Assembly: GCF_020921035.1 (NCBI RefSeq)
Contig: NC_063150.1
Location: 24,475,826-24,539,825 of the forward strand
Source of the DNA: Rhodamnia argentea
Taxonomy: Eukaryota; Streptophyta; Magnoliopsida; Myrtales; Myrtaceae
DNA: 64,000 bases
Reading direction: 5' to 3'
Made by a program: the position numbers and the translations under genes. Position 1 is the first letter of the stretch. Each line of letters starts with the position of its first letter. The notes under the pieces are model-generated. The model worked only from the letters and a program-made list of their open reading frames with translations. It did no database searches and was not told the DNA's origin. Shown in pieces: positions 24,701 through 36,677 of the stretch.

Positions 24701-25603
24701 GCAAAAGAATGCTTGGAGTGCCAATATTTGTATACGATGCTCATTTTATTGCCAATATTTTTTAGATTACTTAAGTGCTAAATCGGAGAAAAGAACGATC
24801 ATCTAAGTGCCAATTCTGGCAAAAAATAATCATTTAAGTGTCAATTATGGCCAAACAGTACATGTGGCATTTTTTTTAATTAATTTTTTAATATTCGTGG
24901 CAATTTTTCTAAAAAAAATCAACCCTCATGACATCCACTTGGAGTCCAGGTGGACTATTCAACTTAAAAATAATAAATTTTTTTTAAAATTAAAATTAAA
25001 CAAAAAAATAACTTAAAAAGTAAAATAAAATAAAAAAAGAGAAGCGAAAGTTACGGCGGCAAGGGATGTGAGCCCTCGTCGCTGCCGCCACTTTACCATC
25101 GTCGGCCATTGTCGGCGAGGGTGGGGGATGGCCGAGGGGGGTCCTCAAGCCCCGGCGACCTCGCCGAGGCCTCGCCAAGGTTGGCGAGGCCAACCTTGCC
25201 AGGACGGCGGGGGTGGGGAACGGTTGGGGGAGTCGTCGAGCCCCGGTGACCACCGCCGAGGCCTCACCAAGGTCGGCAAGGCCTATCCGCCGACGATGGT
25301 GGGGTGGTGGGGGCAAGGGCTCACACCCCTCGTTGTTGCATCCGCTTCCCGTCTTTTTTTTTTGTTTATTTTTATGTTTTTTAATATTATGTGGATTTTT
25401 TTTATTGATTGTTAATTTATATTTTTGCTGACAAGGATGCTCCAACGAGCTACGTAGATGCCATGTGTGATTCTGGTGAAGGTTACCGGAGTTGGCACTG
25501 AAATAATCATTTTTCAAAAAATTGACACTTAAGTGATAAAAAAAAATATTGACACCAAAGTAAGCATCGTGCACAAATATTGCATTCCAGGTGTCCTTCG
25601 CCC
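24701..25603. mobile_element. Non-autonomous Mutator-like element with GC-rich interior
   Basis: The element is 903 bp and flanked by a perfect 9-bp target-site duplication, TTTTTTGGG (24692-24700 and 25604-25612). Its ends form inverted repeats of about 75 bp: left …TGCCAATATTTGTATACGATG, right (reverse complement) …TGCAATATTTGTGCACGATG. The corresponding site of array unit 2 (about 35222-35235) is empty. A 9-bp duplication with long TIRs is the signature of MULEs. The interior (about 25050-25345) is strongly GC-rich against AT-rich flanks and could be captured gene sequence, as in Pack-MULEs, but I recognise no protein in it. There is no transposase. Confidence 0.85.
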
Positions 25604-25614
25604 TTTTTTGGGTA

Positions 25615-26531
25615 TTTGATATACAAGTTGTTAGTTGACGCAATAGCTGGTAATTCCAGAAGTGCACCAATAAGGTCGACGGCCCAAAAATGGTCAATAA
25701 CTTAAATCGGGGAAAGAAGTCAGTAAGCATCTTGAAAAAAGGTTGAGATTTTATGTAAGAGTTGGTGACTTTAAAATGTCAATGACCAAAAGCAGTTGCT
25801 ATAAAAGTTAATAACTTCCGAACGAAGGAATAGATATTTATCTATGCATCAAATAAGAACCGACGAGTTAAATATGGTCAACAAATCAATCAAAACGTTG
25901 GTTTTTTTTTTTTTTGTGGTCAAAATCAAAATGTTGGTAAGCAACTTAAATATGGTTGGTAATTTCATATAAGAGTTGGTAATTATAAAATGTCAATCAG
26001 GTAAGCAAACTTTTACAAAAGCTGCTCATTTTACCAAAAAATCAATGTTGGTAAGTGATTCAAATAAGAGTTGATAACCTAAAAATATCGAGTAATTTCA
26101 TCAAGAAAATATCATTAGATAACTCAAATAAGGTTAGTAGTTTGATATAATGTAAAACATCAATAAGCCACAAATATATATGTTGCTTAGTCCTCACAAA
26201 AATGGCAATTTCAAAATGACCATATAAATATTATTAAAAAACGCAAACAGTAGTTGATAATTTATAATTAGTTTATTAGTAAATGGAAAAAAAATCCATA
26301 AGTAACTCAAATCAAGGTTAATAAATTGGTAAATAAGTTCCGGACTTTAATCGGTCAGCTATGAAAGACAATAAAATAAATGGGTATATGTCTGTTTCTC
26401 CCTCGTTCCTACTAGATGGAAAGCCTTGTATTTTACATTTGGAAACTAATTAAAATAAGAGTTGCTAACTTAAAATTACTCGGTAACTTAATTGAGGAAA
26501 AGTTGACATGTAACTCAAATAAGGTTGGTTT
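25615..26531. repeat. Spacer made of degenerate GTTGGTAA phrases (unit 1)
   Basis: AT-rich non-coding DNA in which phrases such as aagagttggtaatt, gtaagcaacttaaat and taactcaaataaggttggt recur every few tens of bases. The order of phrases is colinear with the spacers at about 35.2-38.4, 42.0-43.6, 45.4-46.3 and 53.0-54.1 kb. The spacer continues after the solo LTR (30021-32300). No gene is present. Confidence 0.75.
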
Positions 26532-26536
26532 AGACG

Positions 26537-29500
26537 TGTCGCGACCCTCGATCTGGTCGGCGGGAGATCGTGGGCTAATGGGTCGCCCTTCCGGCCCGGT
26601 TGCCTGTAGACCTTCGGACGCGGGCCTCTCCCAAGGCCCATTACCCAAATCGCAACGGAGGATAACGTGATCGACCTTCGGTGTGGTCTAGTGGCATGTG
26701 CTACGTGTGCATGCCTTGGAGTCGCCACCAATCGTTTCGTGGAAGGTACGATTGGAAACCCTATCGAATAGTCGGGAGTTTCTATTCGATTCTGCGAGAA
26801 CCAGAGAAATGGGTTCGGGGACTTAGTTACGCCAACTATCATAGTTGACGCCCTTTCGGTACCTAAGTTGACTGAATTTTCTAACCTCAAATTTCATGCA
26901 TATGAGTGGGGTACGAATCCTAAATCTAGGAGTTCATGCAGATGGGAATGACTATCCTAGCAATCACAATCAATCAAAGTAAATGCGCAAATCAAGGAAT
27001 CCATAACGTGCGGATAAATCGCATCAAATCATCATGACATTCCTAGTATAGCCCTATTGGCTTAGAGAAAGGGTCTTCAAAGCATAGGAGAAGATCGGGA
27101 ATGATTTGGAAGTGATTCGCCCAAGAAGGGCAAAATCGTAATTTTGAGAAAATTTGAGGACGATTTGCCAAAAAGGGCAAAACCGTCATTTCGGAAGAGA
27201 TTCGGAGTGAGAAATGTTGAAAATAGAATTGGCCACCTAAACCGACCCATTTCCTAATTTCCGACATTTTTTTGGAAGTCCACAGGAATTTTTGGAGACA
27301 AATTACCCATGAAGGGTAAAATTGTCATTTTTGGAAAGATCGGGAGGAAAAATCTCAAAAATAGGATTGGTCAGTTGATTGTGGCCATTTCTCAATTTTT
27401 GAGAATTTTTTTTTGGAATTTTTGGGAATTTTCTACAATTTTTCCTATTTTTTTTTTGGATTTTTTTAATGATTTTTCGATTTTTTCGATTTTTTTTTTC
27501 GGACCGGGTCAACCCGGTCAACAGACTGAGTCAACCCGGTCCACAGACCGGCTCGCCAGGTCCGGGCCCGCGCCCGGACCGACACATACCGAAACGGCGT
27601 CGCTTGAATCTTGGCGCCCGAAATATTGAAAATTCCCGCCTAAAACCGAGTGATGGTCTAGATTGCGCCACGTGGCACGATGACGACGGCCGGATCAAAC
27701 GACTGGAACCAACGGCTCAGATTGAAAGGAGACTTAATCCCCGCCGTTCAACTCGATTATCAAGATTGACGGTCCAGATCGCGAGGTGAGACCAATCGTG
27801 ACCGTTCGATCTCAACCAGCGATCAACGGTTCAGATCAGATAACGAGATTAAATCTCAACCGTTCGATCTAGCTATTTTTAATTTTCGAAAATGATTTTA
27901 TTTATTATTCGGATTTTCGAAAAATCTGATCCAACGATCGGAATGGTGACACGCGGCCAAACCTGGGCCGCGCGATCACAAAATTCGGATTTTTATTTTT
28001 CGAAAAAGGAATAATTTCGAAAAATGATTTTATTTTTCAAAAAATCTGAGATCTTGACACGTGGCACCCCATGGGTCGTCGGATCGTTTTTTGTTGTAAC
28101 AGCTCGCCGACGTGGCTGCCACGTCAGCAACAGCTGGACGTTGACCGGGTCAACTTTCGTTGACCGGTCAACATTCTCACCTGAGAAGACGATCGGCGCC
28201 GGCGAGCCGGAACTTGGTTTCGACGCCCAAATCAGCTCAAAACGTCACGGTTTTCTCCTCAATCAATCTCACCCCAAGCCTACATCCACATATCCCAAGC
28301 TTGACCCGAATGACAGACCCAAACTAACCTATACCGACCTTCGACGTCCGGCCAAACCTGCAATTTCCGGCGAACTAAAAAAAGGCACGAAACCTCCATG
28401 AGAATCTACGATTCTCCTGCAAATCAAGTCCTTATTAATTCCCGATCCGCCTATTCAAGATTTAACGCGAGAAATAACACCATTTCTAGCAAACAGAAAT
28501 CCAATCAGACATACACATCCGGCGATCAACATCTATAGAGTAGAAGGTACTTACCTGGAGGTTCGGTGGCTTCTGTTTCGAAGCGAGCAAGTTCGCGAGC
28601 TCAGATAGACGGCGGGGTTATGAGGTCGACGCAAAGGGATTTCATGCACAAAAATCACAAATAAAACCGCGAGCGGAGATCAGGAGGAGCTTACGAGTAT
28701 TTCTAACTCAAGTACTCATGAGAACAGTGATAGATTGAGTCTAAGTTGCGAGGGATTGAATCTGGAAATGGTGAACTCGCTCACCTGTTTCAATGGCCGA
28801 AGAAGAGTTGCCTGTGCTTGACGTCTTCCTCGTATCAAGGTGAAGCCAATGAATGCAATGATGCAGCCCGGCGTCGTCTAGATCGCAGAGGTTCGGAGCT
28901 CACAGCTCTCGAGTTACAGAACTCCCATGGCGAAAAAATTCCCCCTCCCAGACTTCTCTCCCTCTCTTTTTTCTCCTTTTTTTCCTGTTGCGAGCACCCC
29001 CTCTTTTGTTAATCTCCTCGTGCTCGCTCTAACTGCCCTCCCTTCTAGAAGTTTCCCGAAGCTTCTGTTCGTTGGCGATCACTGCTCGAAAAACGGCCTC
29101 CCGCCCTCTAACTTGCTCCTGTGGAGCTTTGGGGAAGACGATGAACAGTACCGGGTCGCCGGGTCGGACCCGCCCGACCCGGCAGACCCGGTTCGTGCAA
29201 TAAATGGCCAAATTGAGCTAGCAATTAACATTTTTTCATAAAATTGATGCCAAAAATCGCTTTCCCATCATGGATTACCTCTGAAAATGAGATTTTCGTG
29301 AAAAATACCCCATGAATTGAGTGAAAACCCCAAATATTGAGTAGGATCCGAAATTGATTTTTACAAAATTGGAGTCCTTAATGAAGGAATTAACCTCAAT
29401 TGAGCCTACCATTAGATTCAGAAGGTCAAAAACTATAGGATAGGCGTCTTGGGGTTCCATGGGTGTCTCTCAATGAAATTTAATTTTGAATTTGGCCTTC

Positions 29501-30015
29501 TAGGGACTAAAATGAAAGAATTTTATGTGCAATTAAGTCCCTAGTGCCAAAATTGAGCAAATTAACCTGCAATTGGATCAGAATGTGAAGTGGAATACTA
29601 AAGAATCACGTCACAACTCTCAATAGTGAAGAAAGAAAATAAAGTGACCCCATATGGTATTTTTATGTCTAAATTGTGGAGTGCATTTGTGAAGGAACGC
29701 ACAAATCCGAAATGGAATTTTCAAACTTTAGGAGGTCAAAATGAAAAGGAAATTAAAAGAAAAATACTGACTATTTTTCTGTATTTTTGTGACCTCAACT
29801 GGTATTTTTCTTGATTTTTTGGGTATTTTCTTATTTTTGAAAAATATCAAAAAATGCGAAAAATATGAAAAATTATTTTTTGGTCAAAAATGGTTCCTTG
29901 AGCTTGGCCAAGGCTACCAAAGTTGATTTTGCAATTTTCTAATTTTTTTGTGAATTTTTTTATGAATTTTCAAAAATAAATCGAAAAAAAATTGATTAAA
30001 AATCGAGTGTCAACA
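26537..30015. mobile_element. 3.48-kb solo LTR, probably Tat/Ogre-type Gypsy
   Basis: The insert starts TGTCGCGACC and ends GTGTCAACA (TGT…ACA ends) and is flanked by the 5-bp duplication AGACG (26532-26536 and 30016-30020). Units 2 and 3 have the uninterrupted site (…ggttggttta-gatgtaagag… near 37168 and 43262). No second copy of the start sequence and no polymerase domain occurs inside, so it is a single long LTR left by LTR-LTR recombination. Very long LTRs starting TGTCGCGACC with an early GAGTCGCCACC phrase (26719-26729) are, from memory, typical of Tat/Ogre Gypsy elements. Frames inside (e.g. 28024-28401) show no known domain. Confidence 0.85.
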
Positions 30016-30385
30016 AGACGCAAGAGTTGGTAACTTTTAAACATCTAGTAAGCTATGGAATAAATATCCATAAGTTGTTATAGAAGTTGGTAGGTTCAAA
30101 ACAGTCAAATGAACGTTGGTCAATGACTCAAATAAGAGGTTGTCGGTTAAAGCTCATTGGTAACTAGATTTGAAAACTTGATAAGTGATTCAAAGAAAAT
30201 TCGGTGTAAATTAAAACATCATTAAGTGGGTCCAAATAAAAGTTGGTAAATTACAAAGGTTTATAATTAGGGACAATGACGTGGATGATCCCCGACTTTT
30301 TCTTTAATTTTCAAAGAAAATTTAGATTATTTGATTTCGAAACATAATTTTTGAATTGGATTAATACTTCCAATTTCATAAGTAG

Positions 30386-30843
30386 GGCTAATACCACGTT
30401 AAACTCCAAACTGGTACATCCGTGACAAATTTACCCCAAATTATTTGTTTTTTTGGTAAGGACCCCAAACTATTTGTTTGACCACTAAAAATCCTAAACC
30501 GACACATCTGTGGCAAATTTACCATAAACTAAATTTTTTTATCACAAAAAATCCTAAACTGATACACCCGTGACACTCCGTTAAATTGGGTTAATACCAC
30601 AAAAAATTCAAAATTGATACATTTGTGACAAGCAAAGGGTAAAAACTCTAAAATAGTATACTCGTGAACTGTTACATGCCATCCAACACAATAATTTGAC
30701 GCTCAAATTTAAGAAAAACTAATAGAGGGAAAATTTATCATGTGTATATCGGTTTGGGATAAATTTGTCACAAGTGTACCAATTTGAGATTTTTTGTAGT
30801 TAAAAAAATAATTTGAGATAAATTTATTATAGGTGTACCAGTA
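30386..30843. mobile_element. Degraded TIR element, 'gctaataccac…ctggtacatc' family
   Basis: The left part reads gctaataccac then aaactggtacatccgtgaca and aatttacccc. The right part is its inverted counterpart, ending aatttattataggtgtacca. Unit 2 (about 37575-37590) lacks the insert. The right end is shorter than the left, so the outermost bases are missing. The same family occurs at 54100-54812. It is non-coding. Confidence 0.65.
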
Positions 30844-32300
30844 GTAAAGGATCCATGGATAAAAATAGAAAATCATATTTCTAAAGGTATCTAAATCTTC
30901 CATTCTTTTTCTTTTCCATAGGAAAGTTTGAAGAAAAATAGCTATAAATTAATAAAATTAAAAGATGATTTTCGTTTACTAGAGACATTGACATATTACA
31001 TGCTTTAGCTTGGTGGAAACAAAATGATTTTCCTAAGGACTGTCTCAAATAGAAATAGAGAGCTAAGTAACCAGAAATATTGTTAGAATACCCTGCTCCC
31101 TATTCTAGTGGGATCGTGTGGAAAGTGAATTTTTTTGAATTTAAATGCATTCAAACAGAAAAGTTGACATAAATGTTATGGATTGAATTTGGTCCTTAAA
31201 ATTTTTGTTCAATTTAGTCCTTGAGCTATAAAAATACTCTAAACACAGTCATTAGATTGAAAATATTATGTTAACTTAAATGTTGGATTTGCCATGCCGA
31301 GTCCACATGCGCCTACATGTAACTTCTGGTCATAACCGCTGACGTGATAATTCCCATCGGAAAAATACACAAAAGATAGCTTTACACTTAATGGAACGAC
31401 TACAAACGTTACCGGCACTATATTGAAAAACACAAAAAAGTTCAAAGACTACGCTAGACACAAAACAAAAAGTGTAGGTACCAACAAATTCATTACCATA
31501 AAACTAATTGGTAACTCAGCCGAAATAAAGTGGTGTATAACTTAAATAGGATTGGTAATTTCATAAATGAAATTATAAATTTTAATTGCTGTCAAGATAT
31601 GCAAATAAAAGTTAATAATGAATTTATATAGATACTAATTTCGAGACAATTGAACAAACCATGATAATTTGATAAAAGAGTCAATAGACGATGCAACCTT
31701 TGTGCCAAAGGTACAGCTTTTAAAAATTCACCAACAAGACAAAAAAAAATACAATCTTTTCTCAATGGAAACACCACGATAGTTCTGTAGGTGGTAAGTA
31801 GGACATCCTAAGTTTAAATGTCTCCCTTCTTTTGACCTAAAATTAGGGCTTATCTGCTTCGTGAACATGCATTCTCGCTTTGAGCTTTTCATTAAGTACA
31901 GTACTGAACTTAAGAACTTGCACTAATTGAATGGGTTTCTCTCGACATCTTTTTAGCATCACATACACTCCTAGCTTCGTTATGAAATGCAATTATGCAT
32001 CAAGGCAAGCGTAAGATTTGAATGGTAGCCTCTAAACTTGACAAAAATCTCATGAACATTAACGATCTTTCACCATGACGCATCACCTTCTCTTGATCAA
32101 TTTTGAGAAAGAGACCAAGTGTAGCAATCCAGCTGGTTTTGCTGTATGATATCAGGAATCATTGGAAACTACTACGGATTAAACATCGGACAATCTCCGA
32201 ACATCTCACACGACCAATAAGATGCTCATTAAAAAAGTATACAAGCACCCGTCTGAACAAGAGGACCCTCCTAAGAGCTGACCCACCCCAAACTGAGCCA
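30844..32300. other. Array spacer upstream (in + coordinates) of copy 2
   Basis: Non-coding spacer colinear with 37590-39160, 46200-46980 and 57430-58000. It contains conserved phrases such as tttagcatcacatacactc and caccttctcttgatcaattt. No gene is recognised. It ends in the 3' flank of transporter copy 2. Confidence 0.6.
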
Positions 32301-32514
32301 ATGCTCTAGAATATCTGTGGATATTTGACGATACATTCCATGATCGAGGCACTACATGACATGGCTCAAGATCCAAAAATCCATGATGTTTTCTGTCACA
32401 CGAGTCAGCATCCAAAAATTCATGATCTTTTGTCCGTTTCTTTCTTTGCCTAATCTCACCACCGTTTCGCTTGGCATATCAGGATATGTTGAGGCGAGGC
32501 CCCACGACAATCCT

Positions 32515-34436
32515 TTATCCTTCGACAACTTTATCACTGTCGTTCTCGTCATCATCGATCATGTACCGCTTCCAGAACCAATGCTGCTTCCACACTCTCT
32601 CGGCCATTGAGTCCACAGGCACGCCCTTCGTCTCGGGCAAGAGGAACAATGTAAAGAGCCCCATGACCAGGATCCATGCCGCGAAGAAGAAGAAGATGCC
32701 GGCCTTCATGTGGCACAGCATCGACAAGAAGGCCTGCGCAATAATGAAGGTGCAAAGCATGTTGGAGCTCACAGCGCAAGCGAAACCAGCGGTTCTCGTC
32801 TCCAGAGGGAAGGTCTCGCTCGGAATCAGCCACCCAAGTGGACCCCATGACCACGCGAATCCCATCACGTACACGCACACCAGCACCACCACGACCATCG
32901 CCTCGGTAGAGCCTAGAGACCCTGTCGGTTTTAGGTGTAGTAGCAAGAGCATTCCTATCACAGTCTGCAAAAGGAAAGAAAATTTTATGGATGTGAGAGT
33001 ATCCACGCATCAGATCAACCTCTCTCCTTCTAACCAAACAAAATTACGCCTGTTTGATATGATTTTATGTTGACCGCGGTGGAAGAAACATGCGAAGAAA
33101 ATGTGAATTACCTGAGTGATGAACATCTGGACACAAGCCTCAAGGAGCAACACCCTTCGGCCAGCCTTGTCCACCGTGTAGATCGACACTAAAGTGCTGA
33201 AAACGTTCACGAGCCCAGTGATGACCGTCGACAGCAGCGCGGCGTTGCTCCCAAACCCAACCGTTTGGAACAAGACTGGTGCGTAGAACATGATGGCGTT
33301 GATCCCGGTGAACTGCTGGAACACCTGCAGCACTATGGCTATGACAAGAGGGGGCCTGCTTGACGGCCTCATGAGCTTGCGGAACGGGTTCTTCACTTGC
33401 CTTGCGGCCTCACTGGCGGCAACAATGGAATCGAACTCGGCAGCAATGTTGTTGGTGCCGCGGATTCTCCTGAGGGTGTCCTTCCCTTGGTCGATCTGGT
33501 TACGCTCGATGAGGCTGGTAGGGGTCTCACAGATAGCAAATGAGCCCACGAGGAGGATCATGGCAGGGACGCCGGCCAAACCGAGAGAGATCCGCCACCC
33601 GTGAGGGTGAATGTTGGATGTGAAGTAGTTGATAATGCCGGCGATGAGGATTCCGATCGTAATGAAGAGTTGGAAGCATATATTAAGAGCTCCTCTGAGC
33701 TTGGCAGGAGCTAATTCAGATAGAAATAGAGGCACCGCCTGATTACCGAACCCAACACCAAAACCGAGGATGATTCTGCCAAGGACGACCATTGCAAGGT
33801 TGACTCCACCAGCTTGGAGTGCGACCCCAATGACGAAGAAGAATGACCCGATCTGCAATGTCGTCCTTCGTCCAAATTTGGAGCAGACCTTTGAGGCTGC
33901 AAAGCTGGCTATGAGAGCAGCTATGTACAACGAAGATGTGAACATCTGGAGGTACTCGTTGTCATATTTACAGTAGTTGTCCTCGTGGACAAGCTTCTTT
34001 TTCTCGTACACGGCCGGGAAGAATTTTATCAGGAAGTCATCCATGGCAGTCACTCCACCTGAAATTCGACAAAATAAGCGTAAGCATTGTGAAAAGTGAG
34101 CAATTATACAATGACTAATACATCTTGTGCTTAGAAATATAACCATCATGAGTCAAAATGCAATATAAAGTAACATATACCAAAGGCAAAAATGTGATGC
34201 GATCTTTTCTCTTTTGAAATAGAAAAGACAAAACAAAAACTATCTTTCCATCATATCAACCTCACAAATTTTTTCCATATTAAATAGAATAAGTTTCTTC
34301 TACCTGAAATTCCGATGTCGTATCCGAACAACAACCCTCCAAAGGCCGAGATGATCACACACAGAATGACGTAGAAAGTTATCTTCCCATCATGCTCAGG
34401 CACATGGCCGCCGTGGCTCGTGATGACAGCCGGCAT
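32515..34436 (-). CDS. STP6/STP8-type monosaccharide/H+ symporter, array copy 2
   Basis: Exons 34436-34304, 34058-33112 and 32964-32515 (introns 245 and 147 bp) encode 509 aa. Exon lengths 133 and 947 nt are identical to copies 1 and 3. The catalytic and structural motifs are as in copy 1: [51 protein letters not shown] and PETKGVP. It should be a functional plasma-membrane hexose importer. Copy-specific changes cluster in helix 2 and its loop, where [20 protein letters not shown] replaces the L, V and V found in copies 1 and 3, and the loop after TLRRIRG reads TNNIAAEF. The C-terminus ends DDDENDSDKVVEG. Introns and promoter are closest to copy 3. There is no frameshift or in-frame stop. Confidence 0.93.
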
Positions 34437-34538
34437 TTTCTCTATCTGTCTTTTTAAGTGAAAAAGAAAGATAGAGGGTTAGATTGAAATGCTTTAATTT
34501 TTGTCTGAATATGAAATCTAAACGTGCATTGGATGAGG

Positions 34539-34546
34539 TATTTATA
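34539..34546 (-). promoter_or_regulatory. TATA box of transporter copy 2
   Basis: TATAAATA on the minus strand, 103 bp from the start codon at 34436, exactly as in copies 1 and 3. Confidence 0.75.
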
Positions 34547-34919
34547 ACAAGTCAAGAAGGCTGGGAAAAGCTAAATGAAGATCAGATGACAACTAATAGG
34601 ATTGGATAATGACTTGGTTTTGCTCTTAACTAAAATTGGATGGCAGTATCATCCCTTAAGTGTCGGGCTTTTTATGATTCGTCCTTGTCAACTTGACCAG
34701 ATTTTGCAGGTTAGTTTGATCCAAGAGAGACTTAATCATCGCGGAAGAGGACGATGTTGCTCCATAAAAATGCCAGAAAGAAAAACTAATCGTACATGAG
34801 AATGAAAGGTTGTATAGCGTTGACCAAACGAAATCAAGATTGACACCTGCGCTTTCATCTTTGGTGGGAGTTTTCCAGGAGATGAAAGAGTTCACTGTCT
34901 AATGATGTGCAGACTTGAC

Positions 34920-35726
34920 TTAACAATAATTTATATAAAGACAAATAAGTGGGAGGGGTTTTTGTTTATTTTCAATTAAAATTTGACTTGCAATTAAGAT
35001 GAAATAATGATGATCGTGATTGCTTTTTAATAGGTTTAAGTCCAGGGATTTATGTTGCATGTTGCCATAACATAGATGGTTAGTGAATAAAAGCTGGTAA
35101 GTTCGTTTGAAAAGCTGATACCTTCTCAATTGACCGGATATAAGTCCGTAAGCGACTTACCTAACAGTCCATAACATGGGATAAGTTGATAGCTAATGGG
35201 AAAATTGCTGAAACTCAAATTATGAGTTTTGGGAGTTTGATATACAAGTTGCTAACTTCAAAATGTCATTAAGCCGTGGAAAAAAAAAGTTGTAAGCTTC
35301 GCAAACATAAGAATTTCTGGTTGACCATGTTCCTGAAAAAAAAAAATACTTCAGAGAAACGACGAGCATGACCTGCTATATTGGGAGTTACTCCACACAT
35401 TGCTTGACGTGGATAGTGGATACAACAACTGGTAATTCCAGATGCGCACCAATAAGGTTCACCACCCAAAAATGTTCAATAACTTAAATCAGGAAAGAAG
35501 CTAGTAAGCATCTTGAATAAGATTGACGATTTTGTGTAAGAGTTGGTGACTTTAAAACGTCAATGACCAAAAGAAGTTGTCACAAAAGTTAATAACTTCC
35601 GAACAACAGAATAGATATTTATCTATGCATCAAATAAGAGTCGAGAGTCAAAGCTAGTCAATAAATCAATCAAAAAGTTGGTAAGCAACTTAAATATGGT
35701 TGGTAAATTCATATAAGAGTTGGTAA
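34920..35726. other. Array spacer after copy 2
   Basis: AT-rich non-coding DNA colinear with 24420-25990 of unit 1 (which has the MULE inserted) and 41790-42560 of unit 3. The empty MULE site lies at about 35222-35235. The GTTGGTAA-phrase region starts after it. No gene is seen. Confidence 0.6.
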
Positions 35727-35734
35727 TTGTAATA

Positions 35735-36669
35735 GAACGGTGTTATTTCCTCTCCTATTTTGGCCGAGACACTCCTCTTTTCAATTAATAGACTGAAATA
35801 CTCTTCTCCTTTTTCCCTCTTCAAGTTATTGTTTCTTTTTTTTATTAACCCAACCAATATAACTGCCTTTATTTCTATTTTCCCTTTTAAATATCAAATT
35901 CACAATATAAATGTCAAATTACACCTAATAAAAAATCATTCTATAATGCATTATGTTATCACTTTCCTAGAGAAGTTCGTTATTCTTAATATATGATCTC
36001 ATGCTTTTCATTAGAAAAGTTATATAAAATGTTAGAAATTTCTAGTTATAACGGCTTATGAACACACAATTAACTATCTATTTTTTATGAAATAGATTGA
36101 GGGAATTTATTTCAAAGTTGAAATTTAAAATCCAATATAACTATCAAGCAGATTTTGATCATGTGGGTGATTTTCAAATAGATTTGTAGGTTTCTAAAGT
36201 TACAAATCGCTTATTTGTGCTTTTTTTTTTTTAGCTTTTCATATTTTAATATAAATTGCAAGATGGGATTGAAAATTTGTTTATACATTCTGCACTTTCA
36301 AACTCGCATAAGTTGATCCACTTGCTCTGAGATTGAATTTACAATCGATATTAATTCCTTTCTTTGTATCAAGTGTTCAACAACACTAAATTTCATTTTT
36401 TTTTCTTTATGTGTTTATCCTTTGTTAATACATATCTAAATACAAATATGTTTGACATTTTATTATGCTTTTAACAAACTAATCTTTTACATTTTGTGAT
36501 CAATTTTACTTTTCCATTTTTATCAAGATCAACCAAAAATAAAGGTAGATTTGTGGATTAGCATGATAAAAAAGGAAACATTTAATTGAATAAAAAGGAG
36601 GGTATTTTAGTGAGTTAACTAGCAAAAAGGAGTTTCTTAGCCAAGATGAGAGTGGAAATAGCACCGCCC
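35735..36669. mobile_element. 935-bp non-autonomous TIR transposon with 8-bp TSD
   Basis: The ends form an imperfect inverted repeat of about 45 bp: left gaacggtgttatttcctctc, right (reverse complement) gggcggtgctatttccactc, both continuing into ttggc…actcct. The flanks are TTGTAATA (35727-35734) and TTATAATA (36670-36677), an 8-bp duplication with one mismatch. Units 1 (about 25984) and 3 (about 42558) show the uninterrupted site. An 8-bp duplication suggests hAT, although the TIR is longer than usual. The interior is AT-rich with no transposase. Confidence 0.8.
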
Positions 36670-36677
36670 TTATAATA

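Noticed and set aside
24996..25730. 244-codon minus-strand frame through the MULE
   Set aside because: It crosses both TIRs and low-complexity sequence. The apparent length comes from the GC-rich core. Any captured fragment remains unproven.
25615..26531. Spacer phrase repeats considered as a CRISPR-like array
   Set aside because: Phrases are degenerate, unevenly spaced and plant nuclear. There are no constant repeats with unique spacers.
28024..28401. 125-codon open frame within the 3.48-kb solo LTR
   Set aside because: It is GC-rich LTR sequence, with no gag/pol or other domain. Solo LTRs do not encode proteins.
32471..33073. Plus-strand frames of 200 and 196 codons opposite exon 3 of copies 2 and 3 (also opposite copy 1)
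   Set aside because: They are antisense shadows repeated at every copy because the transporter itself is conserved. No protein motif is seen and they end in intron sequence.
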